Shown one piece after another: positions 27,214 to 35,936 of a stretch of 64,000 bases of DNA (positions within the stretch are counted from its first letter, which is position 1; every line of letters begins with the position of its first letter). This DNA comes from Desulfoluna sp. (lineage in GTDB: Bacteria; Desulfobacterota; Desulfobacteria; Desulfobacterales; Desulfolunaceae). The notes beneath the pieces were generated by a model that did not search any database, had not been told where the DNA came from, and worked only from the letters and a program-made list of their open reading frames with translations. The position numbers were made by a program, and so were the translations under genes. The stretch is taken from the NCBI RefSeq assembly GCF_030145185.1, contig NZ_JAQYWB010000010.1, positions 38,284 to 102,283 of the forward strand. Reading direction: 5' to 3'.

Positions 27214-28881
27214 TTATAGTTTATAGCCTTCAATAAGCCCCGGCTTGATCTGAGCCCGCACCCGGATGTTCTTACCGGTGGTGCGAAAGCCCCGAACCAT
27301 GTTAAAGGCCATGCTCTCCACAATTTCGGTCTCCGGGTTGTCCGTCCGGCTCCCGGCCTGCCTGGCTTTTTCAACCAGGAAATTTTTAGCCATCTTTTCT
27401 GCATCGGCCAGGGTATAGTGGCGATCCATGGTTTTGGAGTAATTTTCCTCCGGAATCAGAATCACCCCTTTTTCCGTATCTGCAAAAAGGGTCACCTCGC
27501 AGGTGGTTCGGGCAAGGGCCGCTCCAATGGCATTGGCCACGCCCCAATGGGGCACGGGGCGAACCTTTTGTGAGGTATATGCCGAAAGGTAACCTGCCAG
27601 GGTATTGGCCGGCCCCCCCAAAAGGAGAATTTCTTCGGGGACCACGCGATAGCCGTCCATCATTTCATGAATGGTGTAGACTGGCTTGGCGTTGATCTCC
27701 GCCACCACCTTGCGGGCGTGCTCTAAAATAGCCAGGCACATGGTCTCCATGACCTTTTGCGCCGCCTCCCGGGCATCAAGGCCCAAGGCATCCCCCACAC
27801 GACGCATGCCCTCTTCCGCCCGCGCAAGATCCCCATCACGCTCCCCAGGATCCAGAACCACCATGGCATCGGTGGGCGTGGGTTCTGACCCGCCAAAGGC
27901 CATGGCCGGCCCCAAGCGCTGCGGGCCGATGACCACGACCCCGTCCGTCACCTGCACCAGGCTGTCGCCCCCAAGCCCCACCGAGGAGCTCTTTAACGAA
28001 CGGATCAACGTCTGCCAGGGGCCAATGGTAATTCCCAGGGGCTCAAGCACCGGAGCGCGTTTCACAAAAACCGCAATATCGGTGGTGGTGCCCCCCACAT
28101 CCAGAACCAGGCTGTCCACCGACTCAGGGGCCCATGGAATAGCCCCCATCACACTCGCCGAAGGACCGGACATCACCGCCTCCCCCGGATAAGCCATGGA
28201 CGTGACCATCTCCATGGTGCCGCCGTCGGCCTTCAGGATGTAAATGGGGATATCGATGCCTTGTTGCTTGAGACTATCACGTACCGACTCGTAAAAATGG
28301 CGATGGATGGCATAGACCGAGGCATTGATAAAAGTGGTATAAATCCGGCGGGGAAAATTGAGATTTCCGGAGACGGTGTGCCCGGTGAACACATGTTCGA
28401 TCCCCTTTTTTATAAGGATCTCTTCCATACGCTGCTCATGGGTCGGGTTGCGGGTAGAAAACTTACCCACGACCCCCACGGTACGGATGCCTTTGGCCAG
28501 GAACGAATCAGCCAGGGCCTCCACGGCATCACGATCAAGCCCCTCCACCACCCGGCCCCGATGATCCACGGCACCGGCCACGGTGTGATAGTCCTCTCCA
28601 CAGGCAAAGAGCTTGGGATTGAGCCCGGGCCCTCCCGCAACCACCATCCCCACCTTCTCAAGTTTGCCAGTCACCACAGCATTGGTGGTCAGGGTGGTGC
28701 TGAGTACGATGCGTTCCACCAAAGCGGTATCGATATCCCGGATCACACTCTCCAGGCCGGAAAGGATGGATTCAAAAAGATTCTCGGGATCGGTAGGAAC
28801 TTTGGCTTGACGCATCAGCCCCTCTTCCCCGATGAGCACAACATCCGTGTGGGTTCCACCCACATCCAGGCCGATAATCAT
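27214..28881 (-). CDS. Hydantoinase/oxoprolinase family protein (HyuA-type)
   Basis: The 555-residue protein starts MIIGLDVGGTHTDVVLIG, an ASKHA ATP-binding phosphate-1 loop. STTLTTNAVVTGK follows (61-73), and a second DVGGTTTDIAVF loop lies near 260-271. HyuA/OplaH proteins open cyclic amides with ATP, often with a HyuB partner, which is absent. ATG 28881 is preferred because GAGG lies 6 nt upstream and MIIGLDVGGT is the family start; an in-frame extension to 28980 is not convincing. Coupled to the HDAC-family gene downstream. Confidence 0.88.
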   Translation of the reverse strand: MIIGLDVGGTHTDVVLIGEEGLMRQAKVPTDPENLFESILSGLESVIRDIDTALVERIVLSTTLTTNAVVTGKLEKVGMVVAGGPGLNPKLFACGEDYHTVAGAVDHRGRVVEGLDRDAVEALADSFLAKGIRTVGVVGKFSTRNPTHEQRMEEILIKKGIEHVFTGHTVSGNLNFPRRIYTTFINASVYAIHRHFYESVRDSLKQQGIDIPIYILKADGGTMEMVTSMAYPGEAVMSGPSASVMGAIPWAPESVDSLVLDVGGTTTDIAVFVKRAPVLEPLGITIGPWQTLIRSLKSSSVGLGGDSLVQVTDGVVVIGPQRLGPAMAFGGSEPTPTDAMVVLDPGERDGDLARAEEGMRRVGDALGLDAREAAQKVMETMCLAILEHARKVVAEINAKPVYTIHEMMDGYRVVPEEILLLGGPANTLAGYLSAYTSQKVRPVPHWGVANAIGAALARTTCEVTLFADTEKGVILIPEENYSKTMDRHYTLADAEKMAKNFLVEKARQAGSRTDNPETEIVESMAFNMVRGFRTTGKNIRVRAQIKPGLIEGYKL

Positions 28882-29036
28882 GACTACCTCGTTCGTTTGG
28901 AGATTTAATCTGAAATATCCTATACTTTCAACGGATTCATCAGAATATGGGAGGATAGCACCCACCTGAAAAAGAGACAATTACCTGCTCTGTGGTGATG
29001 ATGAAGCTCCCTGTAATTAAAACTGAATACTCAGTT

Positions 29037-29063
29037 TCTATAGGAATATTATCACGGTGTCAA
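29037..29063 (-). promoter_or_regulatory. Candidate promoter for the HyuA-family/HDAC operon
   Basis: On the minus strand TTGACA (29063-29058), a 15-bp spacer and TATAGA (29042-29037) lie about 155 bp before the HyuA-family start. The spacer is short. The rest of the divergent gap 28882-29552 shows no gene I can support. Confidence 0.35.
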
Positions 29064-29552
29064 CACAGACTCAATCGCCGATAACCCACTGATAACGGAA
29101 CATTTCGAGGCCATCACCCTCAGAGGAACCGACCACACCCCAGGAAGGCTTTGCAGCTCAGGATATCTCTCGAGAGAGCAGAGCCCCCGGCCAACCCCCC
29201 TATTTTGCAATGAACACAAACTATATCAACAGCAAGGTACCCACAGCGGTACCATCACAATATTTTGATTTGACTATCAATAAGTTATCATCAAACCCAG
29301 CTCAGGCCGCCACAGGAAACCCGTCCTTTATTCGTACACGTAAGAACTTTCTCTCTTTCTTTTTTCCACCATTTCCATTATCAAATAATAAATTAAGTTT
29401 TATCCCGCAATCATTGATGCGCAGACAATCATACCCGATCTTACATCCCCTCCGACCTCTTCCGTCCAGGGCCTTCGGGGCTGACAAAAACGCTCCGGCG
29501 CACAATGAATCGGTTTTTTCTGATGAACTTACACTGCATAACGGGGGTTATC

Positions 29553-30275
29553 ATGTCTGTTGTTAAATGGGAAAAAAAAGACCGTACGGCTGTTGTCTGG
29601 ATGGACAACGGGGCCAATACCCAGAACCTGATCTTTGCTCAAGAATTGAACCGTTGCCTTGATGAGGCCGTGGCCGATGCCGACGTCACAGCCATCATCC
29701 TCACCTCCACAGACCCAAAATCCTTTTCCCAGGGGGTCGACGTCCAGTGGATGGGAGGCGCTTTTGCCGACGGCAAATTAGATGATATCAAAGGCTTCAT
29801 GTACGGCATGAACGAGGTCTTCACCAAACTGCTGACCCTTCCCGTCCCCACCATCGCCGCCATCAACGGCCACGCCTTCGGCAACGGTGCCATCCTCTCC
29901 TGCGCCTGCGACTTCCGGCTCATGCGTGCCGACCGGGGGTATTTCTGTTTCCCCGAAGTAGACCTGGGCATCCCCTTCCTTCCCGGCATGCTCGCTTTTG
30001 TTAAAAAAGCCTTTGCCTACGATCAATTCCATGATCTGTATCTCACCGGACGCCGGGCAGGAGCCGCCGAACTGGCAGAGCGTAAGATGCTCGTCAAGGC
30101 AAGCGATAGCCCTGAAGCCCTCCAGGAAGACGCCCTGGCCTTTGCCGCTACCTTTGCAAAAAAACGCAGCATTTTTGGAATCCACAAGGCACGTGACCAC
30201 AAGCACATCCTGGACATCATGAAAAACGAAGACAAAGAGGTCATCGAATCCCTGGTCCTCTTCGTCACCGACTGA
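29553..30275 (+). CDS. Enoyl-CoA hydratase/isomerase (crotonase) family protein
   Basis: The crotonase-fold protein of 240 residues has oxyanion-hole segments FSQGVDVQWMGG and NGHAFGNGAILSCACDFRLM, and FPEVDLGIPFLPG in the active-site region. Members act on acyl-CoA thioesters (hydration or isomerisation). The short length and the SQGVDVQWM segment, rather than the usual AGxDL pattern, resemble delta3,delta2-enoyl-CoA isomerase-like members more than true hydratases; the reaction is uncertain. ATG 29553 gives the natural start MSVVKWEKKDRT; an upstream ATG at 29505 is in frame but adds an unlikely extension. Monocistronic; a MITE follows 17 bp downstream. Confidence 0.82.
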   Translation: MSVVKWEKKDRTAVVWMDNGANTQNLIFAQELNRCLDEAVADADVTAIILTSTDPKSFSQGVDVQWMGGAFADGKLDDIKGFMYGMNEVFTKLLTLPVPTIAAINGHAFGNGAILSCACDFRLMRADRGYFCFPEVDLGIPFLPGMLAFVKKAFAYDQFHDLYLTGRRAGAAELAERKMLVKASDSPEALQEDALAFAATFAKKRSIFGIHKARDHKHILDIMKNEDKEVIESLVLFVTD

Positions 30276-30292
30276 TCACACCCCCGCCTTAG

Positions 30293-30537
30293 CCCGGATA
30301 TTTCACGAGTTGGGTGTGATCATATGCAAGGCATCAGAGCTGAAGATGTAGTGATTTGCCTCAAGGCTCTGATAACGCAGCAGATGAGCGCACCCGGCTC
30401 GCCCGAAGGGTGAGAAAATCAAACAGAATAACGTGGATTAAATTTTGCATTTTTGAAACGACTAAAAATATTACCGCAAAAAATTGTAATTACGAACTAT
30501 TCCTTAGTCCTGATTGTTTTCTCATGAAATATCCGGG
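30293..30537 (+). mobile_element. 245-bp MITE, copy A
   Basis: The non-coding 245-bp element starts CCCGGATATTTCACGAG and ends with the inverse CTCATGAAATATCCGGG (16 of 17 bases match). It is flanked on both sides by TTAG (30289-30292 and 30538-30541). The same length, ends and flanks recur at 47577 and 50098. No transposase frame is inside; a short internal frame starting MQGIRAED ends at a TGA in this copy. Confidence 0.85.
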
Positions 30538-30586
30538 TTAGGGGGCACACAGACAGGAGCCGGCCCTTCGGGGCCGGACAGCGATC

Positions 30587-30946
30587 ATGCGAACCCCCAG
30601 CTTCACCCTGACAACCCGAGTTCTTCTCGTCTTCTCTTTTTGCGGCATCACGATACTCTCGCTGATTCCGATCCAAGAGAGCTTTGCCGTCAACATCTGG
30701 GACAAAGCCCAACACGCCGGAGCCTACCTCTACCTCTCCCTGCTGGTTTGGGGAGCCTCCTTACCACGGCGCCTCACCGGTCGTCATGCCCTGCTGCTGA
30801 TGGTCTACGGCATAGGAATCGAAGTGCTCCAGGCCGGCCTTCCCTGGCGGAGCTTTTCCCTCTTGGATATGGTGGCAAATGCCTCGGGAATTGCGATGGG
30901 AGGGGCCATCCTTCAGGGCATGGCATCACTGAAGAACAGAAAATGA
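30587..30946 (+). CDS. VanZ-like family membrane protein
   Basis: This 119-residue protein has about four membrane segments. It keeps the VanZ-type features DKAQHAGAYLYLSLLVWGA and YGIGIEVLQAGLPWRSFSLLDMVANASG. VanZ was first linked to teicoplanin resistance, but most family members are uncharacterised. ATG 30587, preceded by a weak ribosome site, begins about 46 bp after the right TTAG of MITE copy A, so the MITE may carry or disturb its promoter. Confidence 0.8.
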   Translation: MRTPSFTLTTRVLLVFSFCGITILSLIPIQESFAVNIWDKAQHAGAYLYLSLLVWGASLPRRLTGRHALLLMVYGIGIEVLQAGLPWRSFSLLDMVANASGIAMGGAILQGMASLKNRK

Positions 30947-31279
30947 GAATATCGGCCTCCCTCAACCGCCATCGACCATCAGTATTTTTGATGCTTATGA
31001 TCAATAATCGCGTTTTAACAGAGATGCGAAAAAGTTATACAACCCACCGCTTTCGTTGGACTTTTCAAAATCGCGTTCGACAGACCGCCCAAAGAGCCCA
31101 TCGGCCACCCGCCGTCGCGCGCAACCTGCAACATCAGACACGCCCAATGATTTCTCCCCTCTTCCGGCTGAAATCATGTGAAAAACTGCCCCGACTGGCC
31201 TACGGAACCACCGTCGGATAAGGGTCTCTATCCCCCGGGTACTGAGGGGTATTTACTCGATATGTTTTGTTTATTCTTA

Positions 31280-31309
31280 TTGACACGTCTTAATCTTTAA
31301 GAGTAGAAA
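31280..31309 (+). promoter_or_regulatory. Candidate promoter of the selenoprotein gene
   Basis: TTGACA (31280-31285), an 18-bp spacer and TAGAAA (31304-31309) lie in an AT-rich leader about 200 bp before the ATG at 31514. Within the leader ATGGTATAA (31334-31342) is inverted at 31384-31392 (TTATACCAT), which may fold the 5' UTR. The stretch 30947-31250 holds no gene I can support. Confidence 0.3.
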
Positions 31310-31513
31310 CACTATTGTCGTGTAAAGGACACTATGGTATAAATTTTTTTTTGTAATTGTTGTATGCATAAGGTTTTCACTGATTATACCATTCATATAA
31401 TGACTGATTTGCTCTTTTGTGTTGTGGGAGCACATCATCCTTTTCTGCTTAAAGTGACGGTAAAAAACGACCGCGATCTAAGGGTGGGAAAATGACACGG
31501 AGGATAATGTAGT

Positions 31514-32839
31514 ATGGCTGAGGCAATCAAAATCGGCGGAGGCACTAAAAGCGCCTTCAAAGACAAGGTAATGGAGATTCTGCCCGAAGGTGGGAACCTC
31601 AACGCCTGTCTAACCTGCGGGCTCTGTGCCTCGGGCTGTCCTGCGACCGGACTGGCCGACATGGACCCCCGAAAATTCCTACGCATGGCCGCCCTGGGCA
31701 TGGACGAAGAGATCGCTAAACATGACTGGGTTTGGATGTGCACCATGTGTCAACGCTGCGTGCGCATTTGCCCCATGGAGATCGACATCCCCCAGCTGGT
31801 GTTCAACGCCCGGCAGCTGACTCCCAGAGAAGAGCGCCCCAAAGGCCTCATCGGTTCCTGCGACCTGGCTCTGAAAAACGACACCTGCAGCGCCATGGGT
31901 TGCACCCAGGAAGACTTTGAGTTCGTCTGTGGGGACGTCCTTGACGAAGTGAAAGAATCCCAACCCATGTGGGAAGAGAAAGATCTTCAGGCCCCCATCG
32001 ACAAACAGGGCGCCGAATTCTTCCTCAACCAGAACTCCCGCGAGCCCATGACCGAGCCAGAGGAGATGGTTCCCCTCTGGAAGATCCTCAACATTGTGGG
32101 TGCCGACTGGACTTACGGCAGCAAAGGCTGGACCGGTGAGAACTACTGCATGTTCCTCTCCGATGATGAAGGATGGGACAAGATCACCCGAACAAGCGCT
32201 GAAAAGTGTACAGAGTTGGGGTGCAAGACGTTCCTCAACACCGAATGAGGGCACGTTACCTTCTCAGTCCTGGCAGGACTGAAAAAATTCAACATCGAAC
32301 ACGATTTCAACGTCGAGAGCATTTATAACCTTTATGCACAGTGGATCAGGGAAGGCAAACTTCCCGTCAACTCTGACTGGAACAAAGAACTTGGCCTCAA
32401 GTTTACTGTCCAGGATCCCTGCCAGATCATCCGTAAATCTTACGGTGACAAGACGGCCGACAACCTGCGATTCGTTGTCGAGTCAATTGTCGGCAAAGAA
32501 AACTTTGTCGACATGTACCCCAACAAGAGCAACAACTTTTGTTGTGGCGGCGGCGGCGGCTTCCTTCAGTCCGGTTTCAAGGAAGAACGTCTCGCCTACG
32601 GCAAGATTAAAGACAACCAGATCCAGAAAACAGGCGCCACTTACTGCATCGCCGCCTGTCACAACTGCCACGCCCAGATCCATGAACTGAGCGAGCACTA
32701 CGGCGGCCACTACCACGTGGTTCACCTCTGGAGCCTGATCTGCCTCTCTATGGGCATTCTCGCCCCCAACGAGAGAACCTACCTCGGCCCCGAGCTTCAG
32801 GACGTCCTCGTTCCTGAATACATCGAACCCGAGTTTTAA
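31514..32839 (+). CDS. Selenocysteine-containing HdrD/DsrK-like iron-sulfur oxidoreductase (in-frame TGA at 32246)
   Basis: One continuous frame of 441 codons is broken only by TGA 32246-32248 (codon 245). Upstream: two 4Fe-4S motifs, CLTCGLCASGCP (32-43) and CTMCQRCVRICP (76-87). Downstream: a full CCG domain with Cys303, FCCGGGGGF (Cys343-Cys344) and CIAACHNC (Cys378, Cys382, Cys385). The TGA falls in LNTE-U-GH, where DsrK/HdrD-type proteins usually read ECGH. A SECIS-like hairpin follows at 32264-32282, so the codon is very probably selenocysteine and the protein about 49 kDa. Such proteins handle thiol/disulfide or menaquinol electron transfer; partner unknown, as the gene stands alone. 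A good ribosome site (GGAGG) precedes ATG 31514 and a terminator follows. Automatic calling would split it into 31514-32248 and 32513-32839. Confidence 0.88.
32246..32282 (+). promoter_or_regulatory. UGA codon plus bacterial SECIS-like element
   Basis: After TGA (32246-32248) comes a perfect 8-bp stem, TCAGTCCT (32264-32271) with AGGACTGA (32275-32282), closing loop GGC (32272-32274). The loop begins with G 23 nt after the TGA. Bacterial SECIS rules as I know them (loop 3-14 nt, G in the first two loop positions, 16-37 nt from UGA, stem of at least 4 bp) are all met. It lies inside the coding region, as in fdhF. Confidence 0.8.
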
Positions 32840-32882
32840 TGGAACCCCTCTTTAAGGGGGAACCATCGCAGAATCGATAGAA

Positions 32883-32911
32883 AAGGCCGCCCACTTGGGC
32901 GGCCTTTTTTT
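32883..32911 (+). terminator. Rho-independent terminator of the selenoprotein gene
   Basis: AAGGCCGCCC (32883-32892), loop ACTT, GGGCGGCCTT (32897-32906) and a T run to 32911, 44 nt after the stop codon. A textbook intrinsic terminator. Confidence 0.92.
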
Positions 32912-32948
32912 ATTCAAGGTTTTTCCCCTGACTATTCAGCAAAAACAA

Positions 32949-32996
32949 GCCTCCAGCTGCAAGGTGTGCCACCTTGCAAGCAGGTTACGGATGCGC
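32949..32996. repeat. REP-like element (variant) in the gap before tRNA-Met
   Basis: GCCTCCAGCTGC plus the palindrome AAGGTGTGCCACCTT and a GCAGGTTACGGATGCG tail, a diverged copy of the window-wide family. CTATTCAGC just upstream (32932-32940) is the inverse of the CTGAATAG end seen near other copies. The rest of 32912-33290 has no gene I can support. Confidence 0.55.
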
Positions 32997-33290
32997 TTTG
33001 CCCCCCCAAAAAACACGGAGGGAACCGATCCTTCCTCTCACCGTCACCAACCCAAAGGTTCCCCCTCCTTCCAAAACGTCAAAGAAACCTGGACACAAGG
33101 CTCATCACCGTATTTCGTTTAATTTCCAACCCATCCCGGAGCCACGCCCTTCAGCGTCCCCCCTCCCACCTTTTTTTTCCACATTTTCTTGAAAAACCCC
33201 TTGACCATCTGCCTCAAAATAGATTAAAAGCTTTTTGTCTCAACGCGGAACGGACAACGACCGCAGCGAGCCGAACAAATGAAAAATTAT

Positions 33291-33367
33291 GGCGATGTAG
33301 CTCAGTTGGTTAGAGCATGCGGCTCATATCCGCAGTGTCCGCGGTTCAATTCCGTGCATCGCTACCA
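33291..33367 (+). tRNA. tRNA-Met(CAT)
   Basis: A 77-nt tRNA with encoded CCA. Acceptor GGCGATG/CATCGCT (first pair G-U), D arm GCTCAGTTGGTTAGAGC, anticodon stem TGCGG/CCGCA around loop CTCATAT (anticodon CAT), T arm CGCGG-TTCAATT-CCGTG. It is not the initiator (no C1-A mismatch, no GGG/CCC anticodon-stem pairs). A CAT anticodon also occurs in tRNA-Ile2 whose C34 is modified by TilS; I cannot exclude this. Confidence 0.93.
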
Positions 33368-33376
33368 CACATATAG

Positions 33377-33415
33377 AAGCCGCTGGATTCTTTACAGAAT
33401 ACAGCGGCTTTTTGT
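33377..33415 (+). terminator. Terminator after tRNA-Met
   Basis: AAGCCGCTG (33377-33385) pairs with CAGCGGCTT (33402-33410), with an additional inner ATTCT/AGAAT pairing, followed by a T-rich tail (TTTGTGTTTT). Confidence 0.85.
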
Positions 33416-33616
33416 GTTTTACTGCCTCTCCCCTCCATTTTACACAAACTGCAAAATCAACAATAAAGAGACACAAAGGGCCGTGCACCCGCCCACACCC
33501 GGACGGCCGACTGTCTTTTGCACGAATAAAGCTGAATACTTCTCTTTTAATTGTGATAATATTCAGGTTTTTATATAAGAAATCAACATGACATCAGCCA
33601 TAACGGGAGTTCACCC

Positions 33617-34099
33617 ATGGAAGATTACGAAGAGCATCTGGACCAGATAGAAGAGGACGCGTACGAACGGAAGTACGCCAAAAGAATGGTGGAAGCCTGC
33701 CTCACAGGAATCATCGACGAGCTTGCCAGGCACCATCGCATCACGCCCATCGAGGCACTCAAGAAGCACGCCGAGACCATCAAAAAAATTGCCCTGACAG
33801 TGCAACCCCTGACCAACGGAGACCTGTTGGCTAAAAAACGGGGCATCGACCTCTCTTACAGCATAGACGACCTCTCTTACCGGTTTCAGGACCAGGTCCC
33901 TCCCCGCGAAGCCAAGGAGTTAAAATGGATTGAAGAGACCCTTGCCAACCCGGAGTCAACGGATCTTCAGGTGGATGAGGCCTCTGCCGTGGAGCAGGCG
34001 ATCGACGATGTGACCAAAATCGGAACCGAGACAGACTCGCCCGAACTGGATGAACTCTACGCCAGCGGCCAAGAGGCCGCCAAAGCGTCCATCCGCTAA
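33617..34099 (+). CDS. Hypothetical acidic protein
   Basis: A 160-residue protein I do not recognise. It is strongly acidic (opening MEDYEEHLDQIEEDAYERKY), predicted helical, without signal peptide, membrane segment or cysteine motif beyond a single Cys near residue 28. The middle (KRGIDLSYSIDDLSYRFQD) could be a binding segment; the C-terminus is low-complexity acidic. GGGAG lies upstream of ATG 33617 and a terminator follows directly, so it is a real, single-gene unit. Confidence 0.72.
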   Translation: MEDYEEHLDQIEEDAYERKYAKRMVEACLTGIIDELARHHRITPIEALKKHAETIKKIALTVQPLTNGDLLAKKRGIDLSYSIDDLSYRFQDQVPPREAKELKWIEETLANPESTDLQVDEASAVEQAIDDVTKIGTETDSPELDELYASGQEAAKASIR

Positions 34100-34111
34100 T
34101 GTCTCAAGGGA

Positions 34112-34139
34112 AAAATCTCGACTTCAGGCGAGGTTTTTT
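34112..34139 (+). terminator. Terminator after the 33617 gene
   Basis: AAAATCTCG (34112-34120) pairs with CGAGGTTTT (34129-34137, one G-U), followed by T to 34139. An outer AGGGAAA/TTTCCCT pairing may extend it. The remaining gap to 34487 has no gene I can support. Confidence 0.8.
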
Positions 34140-34487
34140 GCTTTCCCTGCGTCAGCCTTGACACCAGCTGTACCCTTTATCAGGGAAGAGCCCTTGGCAG
34201 GTGCCCCAGGCCTTACACGCTGACATCGTTCGACAATCCATGCCCGGGCAAAGAAAGCAAGGGTCTTCCCCCCTGAGGGAATAAATACGGTGCAGATGGG
34301 GCCTGGCGGGTGTAAACCCACTTCAGTTTATCCATGCAATATGATAGAGATGCGGGTATTAACGTTTAAACAGAACACATTTTTAACCATAGATGGCACG
34401 CGATTTGTGCATTATCTCATTATTGAACCGCCCTGCTCCGACGCTTCGGAGCGCAGCCCTCACTATTTTCAGGAATTCCGGAATACC

Positions 34488-34871
34488 ATGAGCATCGGAT
34501 TTGATCGCATCATTGAAGAGAAGATTCTCACCGCCCTCAAGGAAGGCAAGCTCGACAACCTTCCCGGCCACGGAAAACCCCTGGAGATTGAAGATGACAG
34601 CCGGGTCCCCGAAGACCTGCGTCTTGCCCACAAAATCCTCAAAAACGCCGGGTGCGTTCCACAGGAAATTGCAGAGCATGCAGAGATCCGGCGCACGGAA
34701 GACCTGCTCCGGGAGAGCGACGACCTCACCGGAACCTACCGCGCCATGAAACGCATCCGATTTCTCAAGACCAAACTCCTCCGTGATGGCCGCTCTTCCG
34801 CCATCTTCAACATTCCGGAAGCCTATCAAGAGGGCGTGCTCAACAGACTCGACAAGAAACAGAACGGTTAA
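34488..34871 (+). CDS. DUF1992 (DnaJ-C28-like) domain protein
   Basis: A 127-residue protein with the DUF1992 signature: IIEEKILTALKEGKLDNLPG, HGKPLEIEDD, VPEDLRLAHKILKNAGCVPQ and a helical C-terminus. Bacterial members are short, stand-alone proteins of unknown function; eukaryotic DNAJC28 carries the domain. ATG 34488 gives MSIGFDRIIEEKI, the family start; an upstream in-frame ATG at 34290 would add an unlikely 66-residue extension. It lies 34 bp before ddl and is probably co-transcribed with it. Confidence 0.87.
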   Translation: MSIGFDRIIEEKILTALKEGKLDNLPGHGKPLEIEDDSRVPEDLRLAHKILKNAGCVPQEIAEHAEIRRTEDLLRESDDLTGTYRAMKRIRFLKTKLLRDGRSSAIFNIPEAYQEGVLNRLDKKQNG

Positions 34872-34905
34872 CGCGGCAATTTCGCCCCGTCAGGACATAT
34901 ACACC

Positions 34906-35841
34906 ATGAAGAAGTTGAACCTTGCAGTAATCTACGGAGGCACCTCTCCCGAACGAGACGTTTCCCTGATAAGCGGGAAAGAGGCCGTGACCGCCTTGGA
35001 CCCCGATCGATACACCCTGTTTGAATACGACCCGAAGACCGACCTGAACGCCCTGGTCAACGACGCCGAAAAACTCGATGTCGCCCTGATCCTTCTTCAC
35101 GGATCCCCAGGCGAAGATGGCACCATCCAGGGCCTTCTCGACCTGCTTGAGATCCCCTACCAGGGGTCCGGCGTCCTGGGAAGTGCCATCGCCATGGACA
35201 AACATCTCTCCAAACAGCTCTACACCGACGCAGGCCTCCCCACCCCAGACGCCGTAAACGTCCGAAGAGGAGAGCTCTTTGACGCGGCAGCCACCGTGGC
35301 AAAGCTGGGGCTGCCTCTCTTTGTCAAACCCGCCTGCGGGGGCTCCAGCCTCGGCATGTTCCGGGTTTCCGAAGAAGAGAGCCTCGCCGCCGCGGTGACC
35401 CAAAGCCTGACCTACGACGAGAAGGTGGTAATCGAAGCCTTCATCGACGGCCCCGAGGTCACCTGCGCCGTCCTTGGAAACGAATCCCCCAAAGCCCTGC
35501 CCGTCATTGAGATCATCCCCGAGGGGAACCGTGCTTATTTTGATTACGAGGCCAAATACACCCCCGGTGCCACCACCGAGATCTGCCCGGCCCGCATCAG
35601 TGACGCCCTCACCACCCGGGTCATGGACCTGGCTGAAAGAGCACACCGGGCTCTGCACCTCAAAGGGTACAGCCGCACCGACATGATGATCAGGGGAGAA
35701 GAGGTCTTTCTCCTTGAGACCAACACCATTCCGGGCATGACCCGGACCAGCCTGCTGCCCCGCTCCGCCAAGGTGGCTGGCTACTCCTTTTCAGCCCTCC
35801 TGGACCGACTCATTGAGCTGGCCCTGGAGTCGAAACAATAA
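34906..35841 (+). CDS. ddl: D-alanine--D-alanine ligase
   Basis: The ATP-grasp enzyme of 311 residues shows GGTSPERDVSLISG at the N-terminus, PYQGSGVLGSAIAMDKHLSK, VKPACGGSSLGM and the C-terminal LLETNTIPGMTRTSLLP metal and ATP region. It supplies D-Ala-D-Ala for MurF in the dcw cluster 27 kb away; in E. coli ddlB is inside the cluster. ATG 34906 has AGGA upstream; earlier in-frame starts overlap the DUF1992 gene and are unlikely. Confidence 0.95.
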   Translation: MKKLNLAVIYGGTSPERDVSLISGKEAVTALDPDRYTLFEYDPKTDLNALVNDAEKLDVALILLHGSPGEDGTIQGLLDLLEIPYQGSGVLGSAIAMDKHLSKQLYTDAGLPTPDAVNVRRGELFDAAATVAKLGLPLFVKPACGGSSLGMFRVSEEESLAAAVTQSLTYDEKVVIEAFIDGPEVTCAVLGNESPKALPVIEIIPEGNRAYFDYEAKYTPGATTEICPARISDALTTRVMDLAERAHRALHLKGYSRTDMMIRGEEVFLLETNTIPGMTRTSLLPRSAKVAGYSFSALLDRLIELALESKQ

Positions 35842-35936
35842 GCACCCTGGGACACACCAATCAGCCCTCAATCCAAAGGGCTTTCATAGAGAAGACGTGT
35901 CATTTATGTAAACCCGTGAAACAAAAGGATATGGAC

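Noticed and set aside
29210..29566. 118-codon frame upstream of the enoyl-CoA hydratase-family gene
   Set aside because: It overlaps the start of a real gene in another phase and has no conserved feature.
31514..32839. Pseudogene by nonsense mutation, or two separate genes split at 32248
   Set aside because: Both halves keep frame, motifs and codon quality, no new start with a ribosome site lies after the TGA, and a SECIS-like hairpin is placed correctly. Recoding is the simpler reading.
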